DNA from: a virus
Direction: 5' to 3' (one strand)
Virus record (IMG/VR): IMGVR_UViG_3300027844_000680
Span: 1 to 64,000 of that record
Length of the DNA stretch: 64,000 nucleotides
Within the stretch, counting starts at the first letter, position 1. The number at the start of each line of letters is the position of its first letter. The notes below the pieces were generated by a model, which saw only the letters and a program-made list of their open reading frames with translations, searched no databases and was not told the origin of the DNA. The translations under genes were made by a program, and so were the position numbers. Shown here piece by piece: positions 56,929 to 63,207 of the stretch.

Positions 56929-57029
56929 CTTGATTTTTGACGGAAGCAGCCCACCTGCTCCCTAAACCATGCACATACGTTGGTGTTCTCCTACGTGTTG
57001 AGGTTCGAGGTTATCTCCGCCTCTCACAA

Positions 57030-57057
57030 CGTCTACCCCCGGTATCCGAAAGGTAAC
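57030..57057 (-). promoter_or_regulatory. 28-base element A (leftward)
   Basis: Read on the minus strand it is GTTACCTTTCGG, then ATACCGG, then GGGTAGACG. It is followed by TTGTGAGAGG, which copy B also carries. It faces the minus-strand operon and lies about 100 bases before its first start codon. I interpret it as a promoter. Confidence 0.7.
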
Positions 57058-57060
57058 AAT

Positions 57061-57082
57061 AAATCATAAAACCCAATGATTT
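57061..57082. promoter_or_regulatory. AT-rich inverted repeat between divergent elements
   Basis: AAATCAT (57061-57067) and ATGATTT (57076-57082) form a perfect seven-base inverted repeat with an eight-base spacer. It lies in the 44-base gap between leftward element A and rightward element B. This is a natural place for a regulator that would control both directions. Confidence 0.4.
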
Positions 57083-57101
57083 CAAGGACTTACGAAAGTT
57101 T

Positions 57102-57129
57102 GTTACCTTTCGATCCGTCAGGGTAGACG
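57102..57129 (+). promoter_or_regulatory. 28-base element B (rightward)
   Basis: It reads GTTACCTTTCGA, TCCGTCA, GGGTAGACG and continues TTGTGAGAG, so it shares about 10 further bases with the divergent copy A. It is the first of three rightward copies upstream of the HARP-like gene. Confidence 0.7.
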
Positions 57130-57226
57130 TTGTGAGAGCGATGGCATGGACGAAGCTGGGTGTAAGCCCCGCAGGGAACGTAAGTCGGGATGCCCGAAGT
57201 GCCGTCACCTCTCTTACACAGCCCCG

Positions 57227-57254
57227 GTTACTTTTCGGTACCCGGGGGTAGACG
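57227..57254 (+). promoter_or_regulatory. 28-base element C (rightward)
   Basis: It reads GTTACTTTTCGG, TACCCGG, GGGTAGACG, with the same total length as the other copies. It contains the stop codon (TAG at 57249-57251) of the 36-codon frame that begins just after element B. Confidence 0.65.
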
Positions 57255-57378
57255 AAATGAGGGTAGTCCGATTCGGTCGGAAACAGGGTCCAGAGCGAAG
57301 CCACCACCGAGAGGTCTGGGGCCGAGTGTTGACGGACAGGGAGAGAGTAGGCCGCTCCCAACTACCATCATTTTCCTC

Positions 57379-57406
57379 GTTACCTTTCGAGAGGCGAGGG
57401 TAGACG
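57379..57406 (+). promoter_or_regulatory. 28-base element D (rightward), before the HARP-like gene
   Basis: It reads GTTACCTTTCGA, GAGGCGA, GGGTAGACG. The start codon of the HARP-like gene lies 31 bases downstream, after GAGAGGAAAC, so it is well placed as the proximal promoter of that gene. Confidence 0.7.
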
Positions 57407-57437
57407 AGGCAGGACACACAGCGAGAGGAAACAGAAC

Positions 57438-58409
57438 ATGGGTTCATCAGACCACATCAAAGTTGCGGACCTTCACGGGATGCCCGTGCCAGACTTTTTC
57501 ACCACCTGCTATTCGCTGACGGCGAGTCACTGCTGCGTGTGTGCAACCCCTCTCCGAGATGCCTTGAGCGTCCAGCTAATGATCGGCCCTACCTGCCGTA
57601 AGCGGTACGGCTACCTCGATCTCCCCGAGAACCCCAACATGCCCGTGGCGTTGGGTCTGGTCGCTGCGTTGGAGCAGCAGGACAACATCAAGCCGATGGT
57701 GGTCCGCTACCTGCTCGCCAACCGGGACGACCCCCGAATGATGTGCAACATCTTGACGGCGTTCGCCAGCGTCCACTACTCCGACAAGACGTTGGTCTTG
57801 GCGGCTTCCCCCATCATCCGTGCGCTCGGTTACCCAAAGCTCGCTGAAAAGCTGGAGTGGGACCGCAGCGTGGTCCAGATCCGCAAGGATTGGGCAGCGA
57901 AGCGCATCGAAGTCTACACCCCCTACAACCGCCAGTTCGTTGTGGACCTCCACAAGCTGACTGGACAGTCTGCCGAGAAGGTCTACAACGAGCGCAAGGA
58001 CCGCAGCGGCAACGTCCGTCAGGGCAAGTTCAAGTGCTGGTCTATACCGGAGCGATTCGAGGCCGATCTCATGGCCCTGATTCGGGGCTACTACGAGGGC
58101 GAGGCCATTTATGACGGTGAGGGCGTGAGCGTCATCCCCGGCCCCACAGATGCCGAGAAGGCTGTCGCCGTGAAGGTGAAGGTCTCCCTGGCTTCCCAGG
58201 TTCGCATCGAGCCTGGAAGTACCTCCCGTGCCCGAGTGGCCGTGTTCAGCCCGCCCCCGTGGGAAGACGAGGCGTGCAAGGCGTTCGTGGACGGTGTTCG
58301 GAACATCCGTGGTCGCTCGTTCGACCGTGACCGCAAGTGCTGGACGGTTCCTGCCGCTGCCTTGCAGCGAGTCGAAGACTTGAAGGCCCAACATTTCGGA
58401 GCCGAGTAA
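57438..58409 (+). CDS. Zinc-motif protein with two HARP-like repeats, 323 aa
   Basis: Residues 31-57 have CCVCATPLRDALS followed by IGPTCRKRYG, a short cysteine motif of the DUF6011 kind that probably binds zinc. Two later segments resemble each other and the HARP domain of annealing helicases (SMARCAL1 type). The first, about residues 155-210, has RIEVYTPYNRQFVVDLHKL and GKFKCWSIPERF. The second, 264-318, has RVAVFSPPPWEDEACKAF and RGRSFDRDRKCWTVPAAAL. In that family the pattern is a beta-alpha unit ending in K-x-W-x-x-P and contacts branched or single-stranded DNA. No helicase domain is present. A GAGAGGAAAC ribosome site precedes the ATG. It is the first clear gene of the rightward block that leads into the WGR and ligase genes, so a DNA repair or replication role is reasonable. 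Confidence 0.7.
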   Translation: MGSSDHIKVADLHGMPVPDFFTTCYSLTASHCCVCATPLRDALSVQLMIGPTCRKRYGYLDLPENPNMPVALGLVAALEQQDNIKPMVVRYLLANRDDPRMMCNILTAFASVHYSDKTLVLAASPIIRALGYPKLAEKLEWDRSVVQIRKDWAAKRIEVYTPYNRQFVVDLHKLTGQSAEKVYNERKDRSGNVRQGKFKCWSIPERFEADLMALIRGYYEGEAIYDGEGVSVIPGPTDAEKAVAVKVKVSLASQVRIEPGSTSRARVAVFSPPPWEDEACKAFVDGVRNIRGRSFDRDRKCWTVPAAALQRVEDLKAQHFGAE

Positions 58410-58444
58410 GCCAGTTACTTTCTCGGAGTAAGCCAGTTACTTTC
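58404..58444 (+). repeat. 19-base tandem duplication spanning a stop codon
   Basis: GAGTAAGCCAGTTACTTTC occurs exactly at 58404-58422 and 58426-58444, a 22-base period. The first copy contains the TAA stop of the HARP-like gene, and the second supplies the left half of 28-base element E. The duplication appears to have copied the gene end together with the start of the control element. Confidence 0.8.
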
Positions 58445-58463
58445 CAACCCCCGAGGGTAAACG
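58436..58463 (+). promoter_or_regulatory. 28-base element E (rightward), before the WGR-ligase pair
   Basis: It reads GTTACTTTCCAA, CCCCCGA, GGGTAAACG, the most divergent of the five copies but with the same length and ends. It lies 22 bases before the ATG of the WGR gene, so it could drive the WGR and ligase genes. Confidence 0.6.
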
Positions 58464-58485
58464 TCGCAGAGGAAGGAATAGCACT

Positions 58486-59010
58486 ATGTCATACTACACC
58501 ATCCAAGCAGCAGCAGAGGCCGCAAGACTGGGTATCCCCTGGAAGGTCCGTCTGGAATACACGGGCTACAACGACAAAAACGCCAGCGGCAACAGCTACA
58601 AGTTCTGGGAGGCCAACGGCGTTCCAGGCTCTACGGCTGTCACCATTCGCTACGGGCGCATCGGCTCGGCAGGGCGACCGCTCCAGAAGGATTGGAGCTA
58701 CTTCGTTGAGAAGTTTCCCGAGAAGCAGGCCAAGGGGTACGACTATGATTCCCGTACCCAAAGTGCCGTGGATCAGCCCGAGGCTACGCCCGTCACGACT
58801 CTGGCAGACGGCACGATCTCCGAGATTGAGGTCAGCCAAGTGGTCGCATCGACCTTCGGCGCAGGCCCCTACGGTCAGATCCGCAGCGTTCTCCGCTCGG
58901 TGATGAGCGGTACGGAGTGCTGGTCGGCCTATGACGAACACGGCACCCTCATCATGCAGTTGCCCGAGGCTGGCGTGGAAACCATCAAGGAAGCGGTACT
59001 GGCAGTATGA
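58486..59010 (+). CDS. WGR-domain protein, 174 aa
   Basis: Residues about 20-90 fit a WGR domain: KFWEANGV, VTIRYGRIGSAGRPLQKDW, FVEKFPEKQAKGYDY. The usual Trp-Gly-Arg is Tyr-Gly-Arg here. WGR domains bind DNA ends in PARP proteins and occur in bacterial and phage proteins next to or fused with ligases. The C-terminal half (residues 105-174) is a separate mixed alpha/beta segment (SQVVASTFGAGPYGQIRSVL, HGTLIMQLPEAG) that is not recognised. The ribosome site is GAGGAAGG. The stop overlaps the ligase start as ATGA at 59007-59010, so the two are translationally coupled. I infer that it helps the ligase find or hold DNA ends. Confidence 0.8.
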   Translation: MSYYTIQAAAEAARLGIPWKVRLEYTGYNDKNASGNSYKFWEANGVPGSTAVTIRYGRIGSAGRPLQKDWSYFVEKFPEKQAKGYDYDSRTQSAVDQPEATPVTTLADGTISEIEVSQVVASTFGAGPYGQIRSVLRSVMSGTECWSAYDEHGTLIMQLPEAGVETIKEAVLAV

Positions 59011-60926
59011 GCAAGCAAGTTACCAGCCTCGCAGCCAAGCTCACCCAGGCACGGGACGCCTACTACAACGGCAAGCCCATCATGTCTGACCTTGAGTTTG
59101 ACGTGATGGAAGACAAGCTGCGTAAGCTCGATCCAGGCCACGCCTTTTTCTCCAAGGTCGGCGCTGCTCCTGTGAGCGGTTGGTCCAAGGTCACGCACAA
59201 GATCCCCATGACCAGCTTGAACAAGGCCCAAGACGCCGACGATATGCGAACGTGGGGTAACGGTCGCACTGGCTACATCGCTGCCGGGGAGTTCATCTGG
59301 ATTGAAAAGCTGGACGGGATCTCGATCTCACTCCGCTACGACAAGGGCATCCTGACCCAAGCTGTGACCCGTGGTGATGGCTCTGTGGGCGAAGACATTA
59401 CCCGCAACGTCAAGCTAATGAAGGGTCTCCCGAGTCAACTCGCTGTTGATCCATCATGGTCAGGCTACGTTCGTGGCGAGATTGTCTGCCTCCGGTCTGA
59501 CTTCGATGCTCACTTTCCCGGTGAGTCCAACCCTCGCAACACGGCTTCCGGTACTGCCAAGCGTCAGTCCGATCCACGTCCATGCGCTCACCTGACGGTG
59601 ATGCCGTTCCAGTGCCTTCCAGACACGGGAATGTACGCCACCAAGAAGGGTGAGCTTACTGCCCTGCAATCCTTGGGGTTCACCCATACCCCTCAATGGT
59701 GGACAAGGGACTCCCTCACAGCCATCTTCGACACTTACAACGAGTATGTGGCTACGAGGCGGGACAATCTGGACTACGAGATCGATGGGCTGGTGGTCAG
59801 CCTCAACGACAACCAGAAGTGGGAAGATGCCGGGGAGAAAAACCATCGCCCCGCAGGATCAATCGCCTTCAAGTTTCCCCATGAGTCAGCCACAACCCGG
59901 CTCCAAGATATCATCTGGCAGGTCGGCAACTCCGGTCGTGTGACCCCCGTGGCCGAGTTTGATTCGGTGCCACTGGCAGGGGCCAACGTCCGTCGAGCGA
60001 GCCTCCACAACATCAGCAACATCGGACGCATCGCAAGCGAGGCAGGACACACGGCACTGCGGAAGGGTGATCTGATCATGGTCAGCCGCCGCAACGACGT
60101 GATTCCATACGTCGAAGCCCTCGTCACGCCCAAGACAAGCGGTGCTTTGTTGTCTGTACCTCCCACCGACTGCCCGTGCTGCGGCACGGCGTTGCAGATG
60201 GACGGTGAGTATCTGGTCTGCAACGGCACGATGTGTTCGGCCCAGGTGTCGGGCAGCATCAAGCGTTGGGTCAAGAAGGTCGGCATCCTCGATTGGGGGA
60301 CCAGCGTGATTGACGTTCTGGTGGACTCTGAACTCATCAAAGATCCAGCAGACCTCTACAAGCTCGACGAAACCACTCTCTCGGCTGTCCAACTTTCGGG
60401 TCGGCGGGTCGGCTCTGGTGCCAAGACCATGCTCGCCAACCTCCACGCCAAGACCGATCTCCCCGTGAACGTGGTGGTCGGCTCGCTCGGCATCGACCTC
60501 ATGGGTCGGTCAATGGTCAAGAAGCTGGTTGACGCTGGCTACGACACCCTGGACGCTCTGGCGACCGCTACGGTCCAAGAGTTTGCTTCGGTGCCCGGTA
60601 TGGGTCAGACGAAGGCAGAAGCCTTCCATAGTGGCTTCCACTTCCGCTCTGGTCTCATCAGCAAGCTGGTGATGAACGGTATCACCATCAAGGCTCCCTC
60701 TACTGGCTTCCTCAAGGGCATGACAGTCTGCATGACAGGCTTCCGTGACGCTGCGATGCACGATGCGATTGAAGCCGCAGGCGGGACCATAAAGTCGAGC
60801 GTTGTTCGTGACCTCGATTACTTGGTCGCCAAAGACCCAAGCTCTACAAGCGGTAAGGCCAAGAAGGCCCGTGATCAACTCACACACATCGTCAGCATCG
60901 AAGATATGCAAAGCCTCTTGAGCTAA
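59007..60926 (+). CDS. ligA: NAD+-dependent DNA ligase, full length, 639 aa
   Basis: It joins DNA nicks using NAD+. All family domains are present in order. The Ia-type NAD-binding segment has AYYNGKPIMSDLEFDVM (about residues 17-33). The adenylation domain has the catalytic lysine K101 in EKLDGISISL and TRGDGSVGEDIT. An OB fold region contains GRVTPVAEFDSVPLAGANV. A four-cysteine zinc finger uses C389, C392, C405 and C410. Helix-hairpin-helix repeats follow (LGIDLMGRSMVKKL, FASVPGMGQTKAEAF). A C-terminal BRCT domain begins GMTVCMTGFRD. At 639 residues it is close to the cellular LigA length of about 670, and no key residue is missing. It is coupled to the WGR gene by an ATGA overlap. Many phages use ATP-dependent ligases instead. 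Confidence 0.95.
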   Translation: MSKQVTSLAAKLTQARDAYYNGKPIMSDLEFDVMEDKLRKLDPGHAFFSKVGAAPVSGWSKVTHKIPMTSLNKAQDADDMRTWGNGRTGYIAAGEFIWIEKLDGISISLRYDKGILTQAVTRGDGSVGEDITRNVKLMKGLPSQLAVDPSWSGYVRGEIVCLRSDFDAHFPGESNPRNTASGTAKRQSDPRPCAHLTVMPFQCLPDTGMYATKKGELTALQSLGFTHTPQWWTRDSLTAIFDTYNEYVATRRDNLDYEIDGLVVSLNDNQKWEDAGEKNHRPAGSIAFKFPHESATTRLQDIIWQVGNSGRVTPVAEFDSVPLAGANVRRASLHNISNIGRIASEAGHTALRKGDLIMVSRRNDVIPYVEALVTPKTSGALLSVPPTDCPCCGTALQMDGEYLVCNGTMCSAQVSGSIKRWVKKVGILDWGTSVIDVLVDSELIKDPADLYKLDETTLSAVQLSGRRVGSGAKTMLANLHAKTDLPVNVVVGSLGIDLMGRSMVKKLVDAGYDTLDALATATVQEFASVPGMGQTKAEAFHSGFHFRSGLISKLVMNGITIKAPSTGFLKGMTVCMTGFRDAAMHDAIEAAGGTIKSSVVRDLDYLVAKDPSSTSGKAKKARDQLTHIVSIEDMQSLLS

Positions 60927-60978
60927 TGGCTCGCAGGTTCGCCCGCTTTGATCTTGGCGGGACGACCGTATTCTTCAT

Positions 60979-61006
60979 GGGCAAAGTTTCACCCCAAAGT
61001 TTGCCC
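60979..61006. promoter_or_regulatory. Inverted repeat in the ligase-GHKL intergenic region
   Basis: GGGCAAA (60979-60985) and TTTGCCC (61000-61006) form a seven-base inverted repeat with a 14-base spacer that itself contains CACCCCAAAG. It lies 52 bases after the ligase stop. No T-run follows, so it is not a good terminator. It may be an operator or processing site. Confidence 0.3.
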
Positions 61007-61068
61007 CTCAAACATTGAAAAACGCACTACTTCCAAGCATTTACGCTGGGTCTCTCAAATCGAAGTTA

Positions 61069-61097
61069 TTGACGGAGCCCCTCGAACGTGATAGGGT
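61069..61097 (+). promoter_or_regulatory. Sigma70-like promoter of the GHKL ATPase gene
   Basis: TTGACG (61069-61074), a 17-base spacer and TAGGGT (61092-61097) match the bacterial housekeeping promoter layout, with five of six matches at -35 and three to four at -10. The predicted start is near 61104, giving a leader of about 100 bases. This differs in type from the 28-base elements. Confidence 0.6.
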
Positions 61098-61112
61098 GGT
61101 GTATGGGGTTAG

Positions 61113-61122
61113 GTTAGCTAAC
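61113..61122. promoter_or_regulatory. Palindrome near the predicted transcription start
   Basis: GTTAGCTAAC is a perfect ten-base palindrome, flanked by GGGGTTAG on the left and TCCCC on the right. It lies about 8-18 bases after the predicted start of the GHKL promoter, where a repressor could block initiation or early elongation. Confidence 0.4.
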
Positions 61123-61125
61123 TCC

Positions 61126-61147
61126 CCGAAGAACCTGGGTTTTTCGG
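61126..61147 (+). ncRNA. Leader hairpin upstream of the GHKL gene
   Basis: CCGAAGAACC and GGTTTTTCGG pair almost completely (one G-T pair) around a loop of about four bases, forming a hairpin in the 5' untranslated leader. No T-run follows it directly. It may stabilise the message or take part in attenuation. It ends 57 bases before the ATG. Confidence 0.4.
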
Positions 61148-61204
61148 TCTTGAGCTTGATTCCGGTTCGGTCGGGGTCGTAACTATGTAAACATTGAGGA
61201 AACA

Positions 61205-62734
61205 ATGGGAAACAAACACGTCGAAGTCGATCTGAAAGGATTGGCGAAACTGCTCGAACGAAAGGGTCTGCACTGGCTGGCTCTTGAACTGCTCCAGAAC
61301 GCTCTGGACACAAAGACCACCGTTATCGATCTCACGATGACGGCGATCCCCAACCGCCCGATGGTGGAGTTGGTGATCACGGATGAAGATCCAGATGGGT
61401 TCCTCGACCTGTCTCACGCCTACACGCTCTTCGCCGAGTCTACGAAGAAGGACGACCCCGAGCTTCGTGGTCGGTTCAACTTCGGAGAGAAGTTGGTCCT
61501 CGCATATGCACTTGCGTATGGGGGAGAGGTGGAGATCTCCACGACCAAGGGAACGATCCTGTTCGATGATAGTGGACGGCACTCCAAGCGCCTCAAGCGT
61601 TCCGAAGGTAGCCAAGTCCGAGTCATCGCCAAGCTGACCCGAAGCCAGATGGCCGAGGTCGAGGCAGCGATCCTCTCGATCATCCCTCCCGCCGCCGTCG
61701 TGGTCACGTACAACGGGAAGCCACTCCAGACCCGTGTCCCGGTTCGGACCTTCACTGCGACCTTGCCTACGGTGAAGTCAGACAACGAGGGCATCCTACG
61801 TCCCACGAAGCGGAAGACCGAGGTCGAGGTCTACGAAGTCGTGGGCGATGAGAAGCCCACGATCTACGAGATGGGCTTGCCCGTCGTGGAACTGCTGGGT
61901 GACGACAAGTACCACGTCAACGTGAAGCAGAAGATCCCTCTCAACATGGATCGGGACAACGTGACCCCGGGGTACTTGAAGAATGTGCGTGTCGAAGTGA
62001 TGAACGCCACCCATGATCTACTCGACAAAGAAGAGGCCGCATCAACCTGGGCTACGGAAGCTCTCGGTGACGACCGGATTGGGCAAGCCGCTGTCTCGTC
62101 AATCTTGGACCAACGCTTTGGAGAGAAGCGGGTTATCGCTGACCCCTCCGACCCCGAGGCTACCAAGGAAGCTGCCCGTGATGGCTGGACAGTCATCCCT
62201 GGAGGCACCTTTGGCGGGAAGCAGTGGGGCAACATCAAGCAGAACACCAGCCGAGGCGGAACCCGCCCTGCTGGTCGTGTGACTGGCACGTCCTTTGGGA
62301 CATTCAGTGCTGCCCGAAACCCTGTTCTGGACCCAAGCAAGTACACCGATGGGATGAAGGAGTTGATCCCGTACATCATTCAAGTGGGCTTCCTGCTTAC
62401 GGGTGGGGACATCGACGTGATCATCACGGATGATCGGGCTTGGGGTCATTCGGCCAACTACGAGGGCAGCGTGCTGACCCTCAACCTTGTTCGGAACGGA
62501 CACAGCTTTTTCAACGACAAGACCCCCGCAGGGTTCGTCCGAGTCAACTCGCTGTTGATCCATGAGTTCGCAACCCACGTCACCCGGGACCGACTCTCCA
62601 GCCAGTACCATTCGACCCTCGCTACCTATGGAGCCAAGCTCGCCGTGGCGGTAGCCACCATCGGCGCAGACCTTACGGACGCTTGGAACCTGGGCACGGG
62701 TTCCACTGCGGTCGATTGGGACGCCCCTATTTAG
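61205..62734 (+). CDS. GHKL-type ATPase with degenerate HExxH-like C terminus, 509 aa
   Basis: The N-terminal domain has the GHKL ATP-binding signatures shared by gyrase B, Hsp90, MutL and MORC proteins: N-box ELLQNALD (E28, N32, D35), G1 VITDEDPDGF (residues 57-66) and G2 RGRFNFGEK (88-96). The middle (about 150-270) looks like an S5-type transducer with beta strands and LNMDRDNVTPGYL. The C-terminal third contains LLIHEFATHVTRDRLSSQYH (H453, E454, H458). This resembles a zinc-protease HExxH helix but has an extra spacing residue, so a functional metal site is doubtful. GAGGAAAC precedes the ATG. It has its own sigma70-like promoter. Phage relatives with this fold exist, but their function is not known to me. 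ATP-driven conformational switching is inferred. Confidence 0.75.
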   Translation: MGNKHVEVDLKGLAKLLERKGLHWLALELLQNALDTKTTVIDLTMTAIPNRPMVELVITDEDPDGFLDLSHAYTLFAESTKKDDPELRGRFNFGEKLVLAYALAYGGEVEISTTKGTILFDDSGRHSKRLKRSEGSQVRVIAKLTRSQMAEVEAAILSIIPPAAVVVTYNGKPLQTRVPVRTFTATLPTVKSDNEGILRPTKRKTEVEVYEVVGDEKPTIYEMGLPVVELLGDDKYHVNVKQKIPLNMDRDNVTPGYLKNVRVEVMNATHDLLDKEEAASTWATEALGDDRIGQAAVSSILDQRFGEKRVIADPSDPEATKEAARDGWTVIPGGTFGGKQWGNIKQNTSRGGTRPAGRVTGTSFGTFSAARNPVLDPSKYTDGMKELIPYIIQVGFLLTGGDIDVIITDDRAWGHSANYEGSVLTLNLVRNGHSFFNDKTPAGFVRVNSLLIHEFATHVTRDRLSSQYHSTLATYGAKLAVAVATIGADLTDAWNLGTGSTAVDWDAPI

Positions 62735-62795
62735 AGTCAGGGGCGGTCAAGGGGCAGTGGACAGGGTAAGGTGTTCTCCCATCACGGAGTTTACC

Positions 62796-63164
62796 GTGCC
62801 CTCCGCTGGCCTCGACCTTTTCCTCAAGTCCCCTCACTTCAAGCTCCGTATCACCGAAGCCGACAGCTACGCCCAGGAGGTTGGAAGAAACCCGTGGGCG
62901 GTTCGTGTCGCCTGGGTCTCTTTGACTGAAGGTCCGTTGGTGGCTCGCCGCTACCTCAAGAAGCGACGGGCTTACCAAGACACAGCCCCGTACCAGATGT
63001 ACTGCCGCCTCATCGATGAAGGGATCTTCTCGGAAGACCCTCAAGGGGTCTACTATGAGTCTGCTCCAAAGTGGGAAGACGACGCTGGCACGATGGCATG
63101 GTTCAACACCATCATTCTGATTGCAGAAGGCATGGAGGTGCCACAAGACTTCCCTCGGCGGTAG
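62796..63164 (+). CDS. Unknown protein, 122 aa
   Basis: I place the start at GTG 62796 (MPSAGLDLFLKSPHF), because GGAG sits nine bases upstream. An earlier in-frame GTG at 62757 has no ribosome site. The product has an alpha/beta look: HFKLRITEADSYAQEVG, VRVAWVSLTEGPLVARRYL, then an acidic C-terminal part (EDPQGVYYESAPKWEDDAG) and a hydrophobic helix (MAWFNTIILIAEGM). No family is recognised. It lies 61 bases after the GHKL gene and 43 bases before the peptidoglycan-binding-domain gene, all in one direction, so they are probably cotranscribed. Confidence 0.6.
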   Translation: MPSAGLDLFLKSPHFKLRITEADSYAQEVGRNPWAVRVAWVSLTEGPLVARRYLKKRRAYQDTAPYQMYCRLIDEGIFSEDPQGVYYESAPKWEDDAGTMAWFNTIILIAEGMEVPQDFPRR

Positions 63165-63207
63165 CCTATCTATCGACCACTGTTTGTGGAACTGTGGAGG
63201 TAAGTCT

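Larger units (their letters stand above)
56929..57437. other. Divergent control region
   Basis: This 509-base region without a secure gene separates the leftward operon from the rightward genes. It holds four copies of a 28-base element (one leftward, three rightward) and an AT-rich inverted repeat between the two divergent copies. Two small plus-strand frames lie between elements: 57141-57251 (36 aa, starting MAWTKLGVSPAG) and 57257-57403 (48 aa, starting MRVVRFGRKQGP). Both end at the TAG inside the GGGTAG part of the next element. Neither has a convincing ribosome site, so I do not call them genes. They could be leader peptides. Confidence 0.7.

Noticed and set aside
56659-56940. 93-codon plus-strand frame
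   Set aside because: It is antisense to the more coherent Arg-rich minus-strand gene, has no promoter facing it and shows no domain.
56962-56976. Four-codon minus-strand frame (ATG TGC ATG GTT TAG) as a leader peptide
   Set aside because: GGAG is 11 bases upstream, which is too far, and the frame is too short to judge.
57190-57519. 109-codon plus-strand frame across the control region
   Set aside because: It runs through two control elements and into the HARP-like gene in another frame, with no ribosome site.
57030-58463. Repeated 28-base units considered as a CRISPR array
   Set aside because: Spacing is irregular, one copy is inverted, the centres vary and genes lie between copies.
60939-60960. 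CCCGC...GCGGG stem after the ligase gene as a terminator
   Set aside because: The stem is only about five pairs with a 10-base loop, and no T-run follows.
62560-62580. HEFATH as an active zinc metalloprotease site
   Set aside because: The spacing is H-E-x-x-x-H rather than H-E-x-x-H, so I treat it as degenerate and call only the ATPase.
63121-63207. Longer start for the peptidoglycan-binding-domain protein
   Set aside because: The extra 29 residues overlap the previous gene and lack a ribosome site, whereas GTG 63208 has GGAGG at good spacing.
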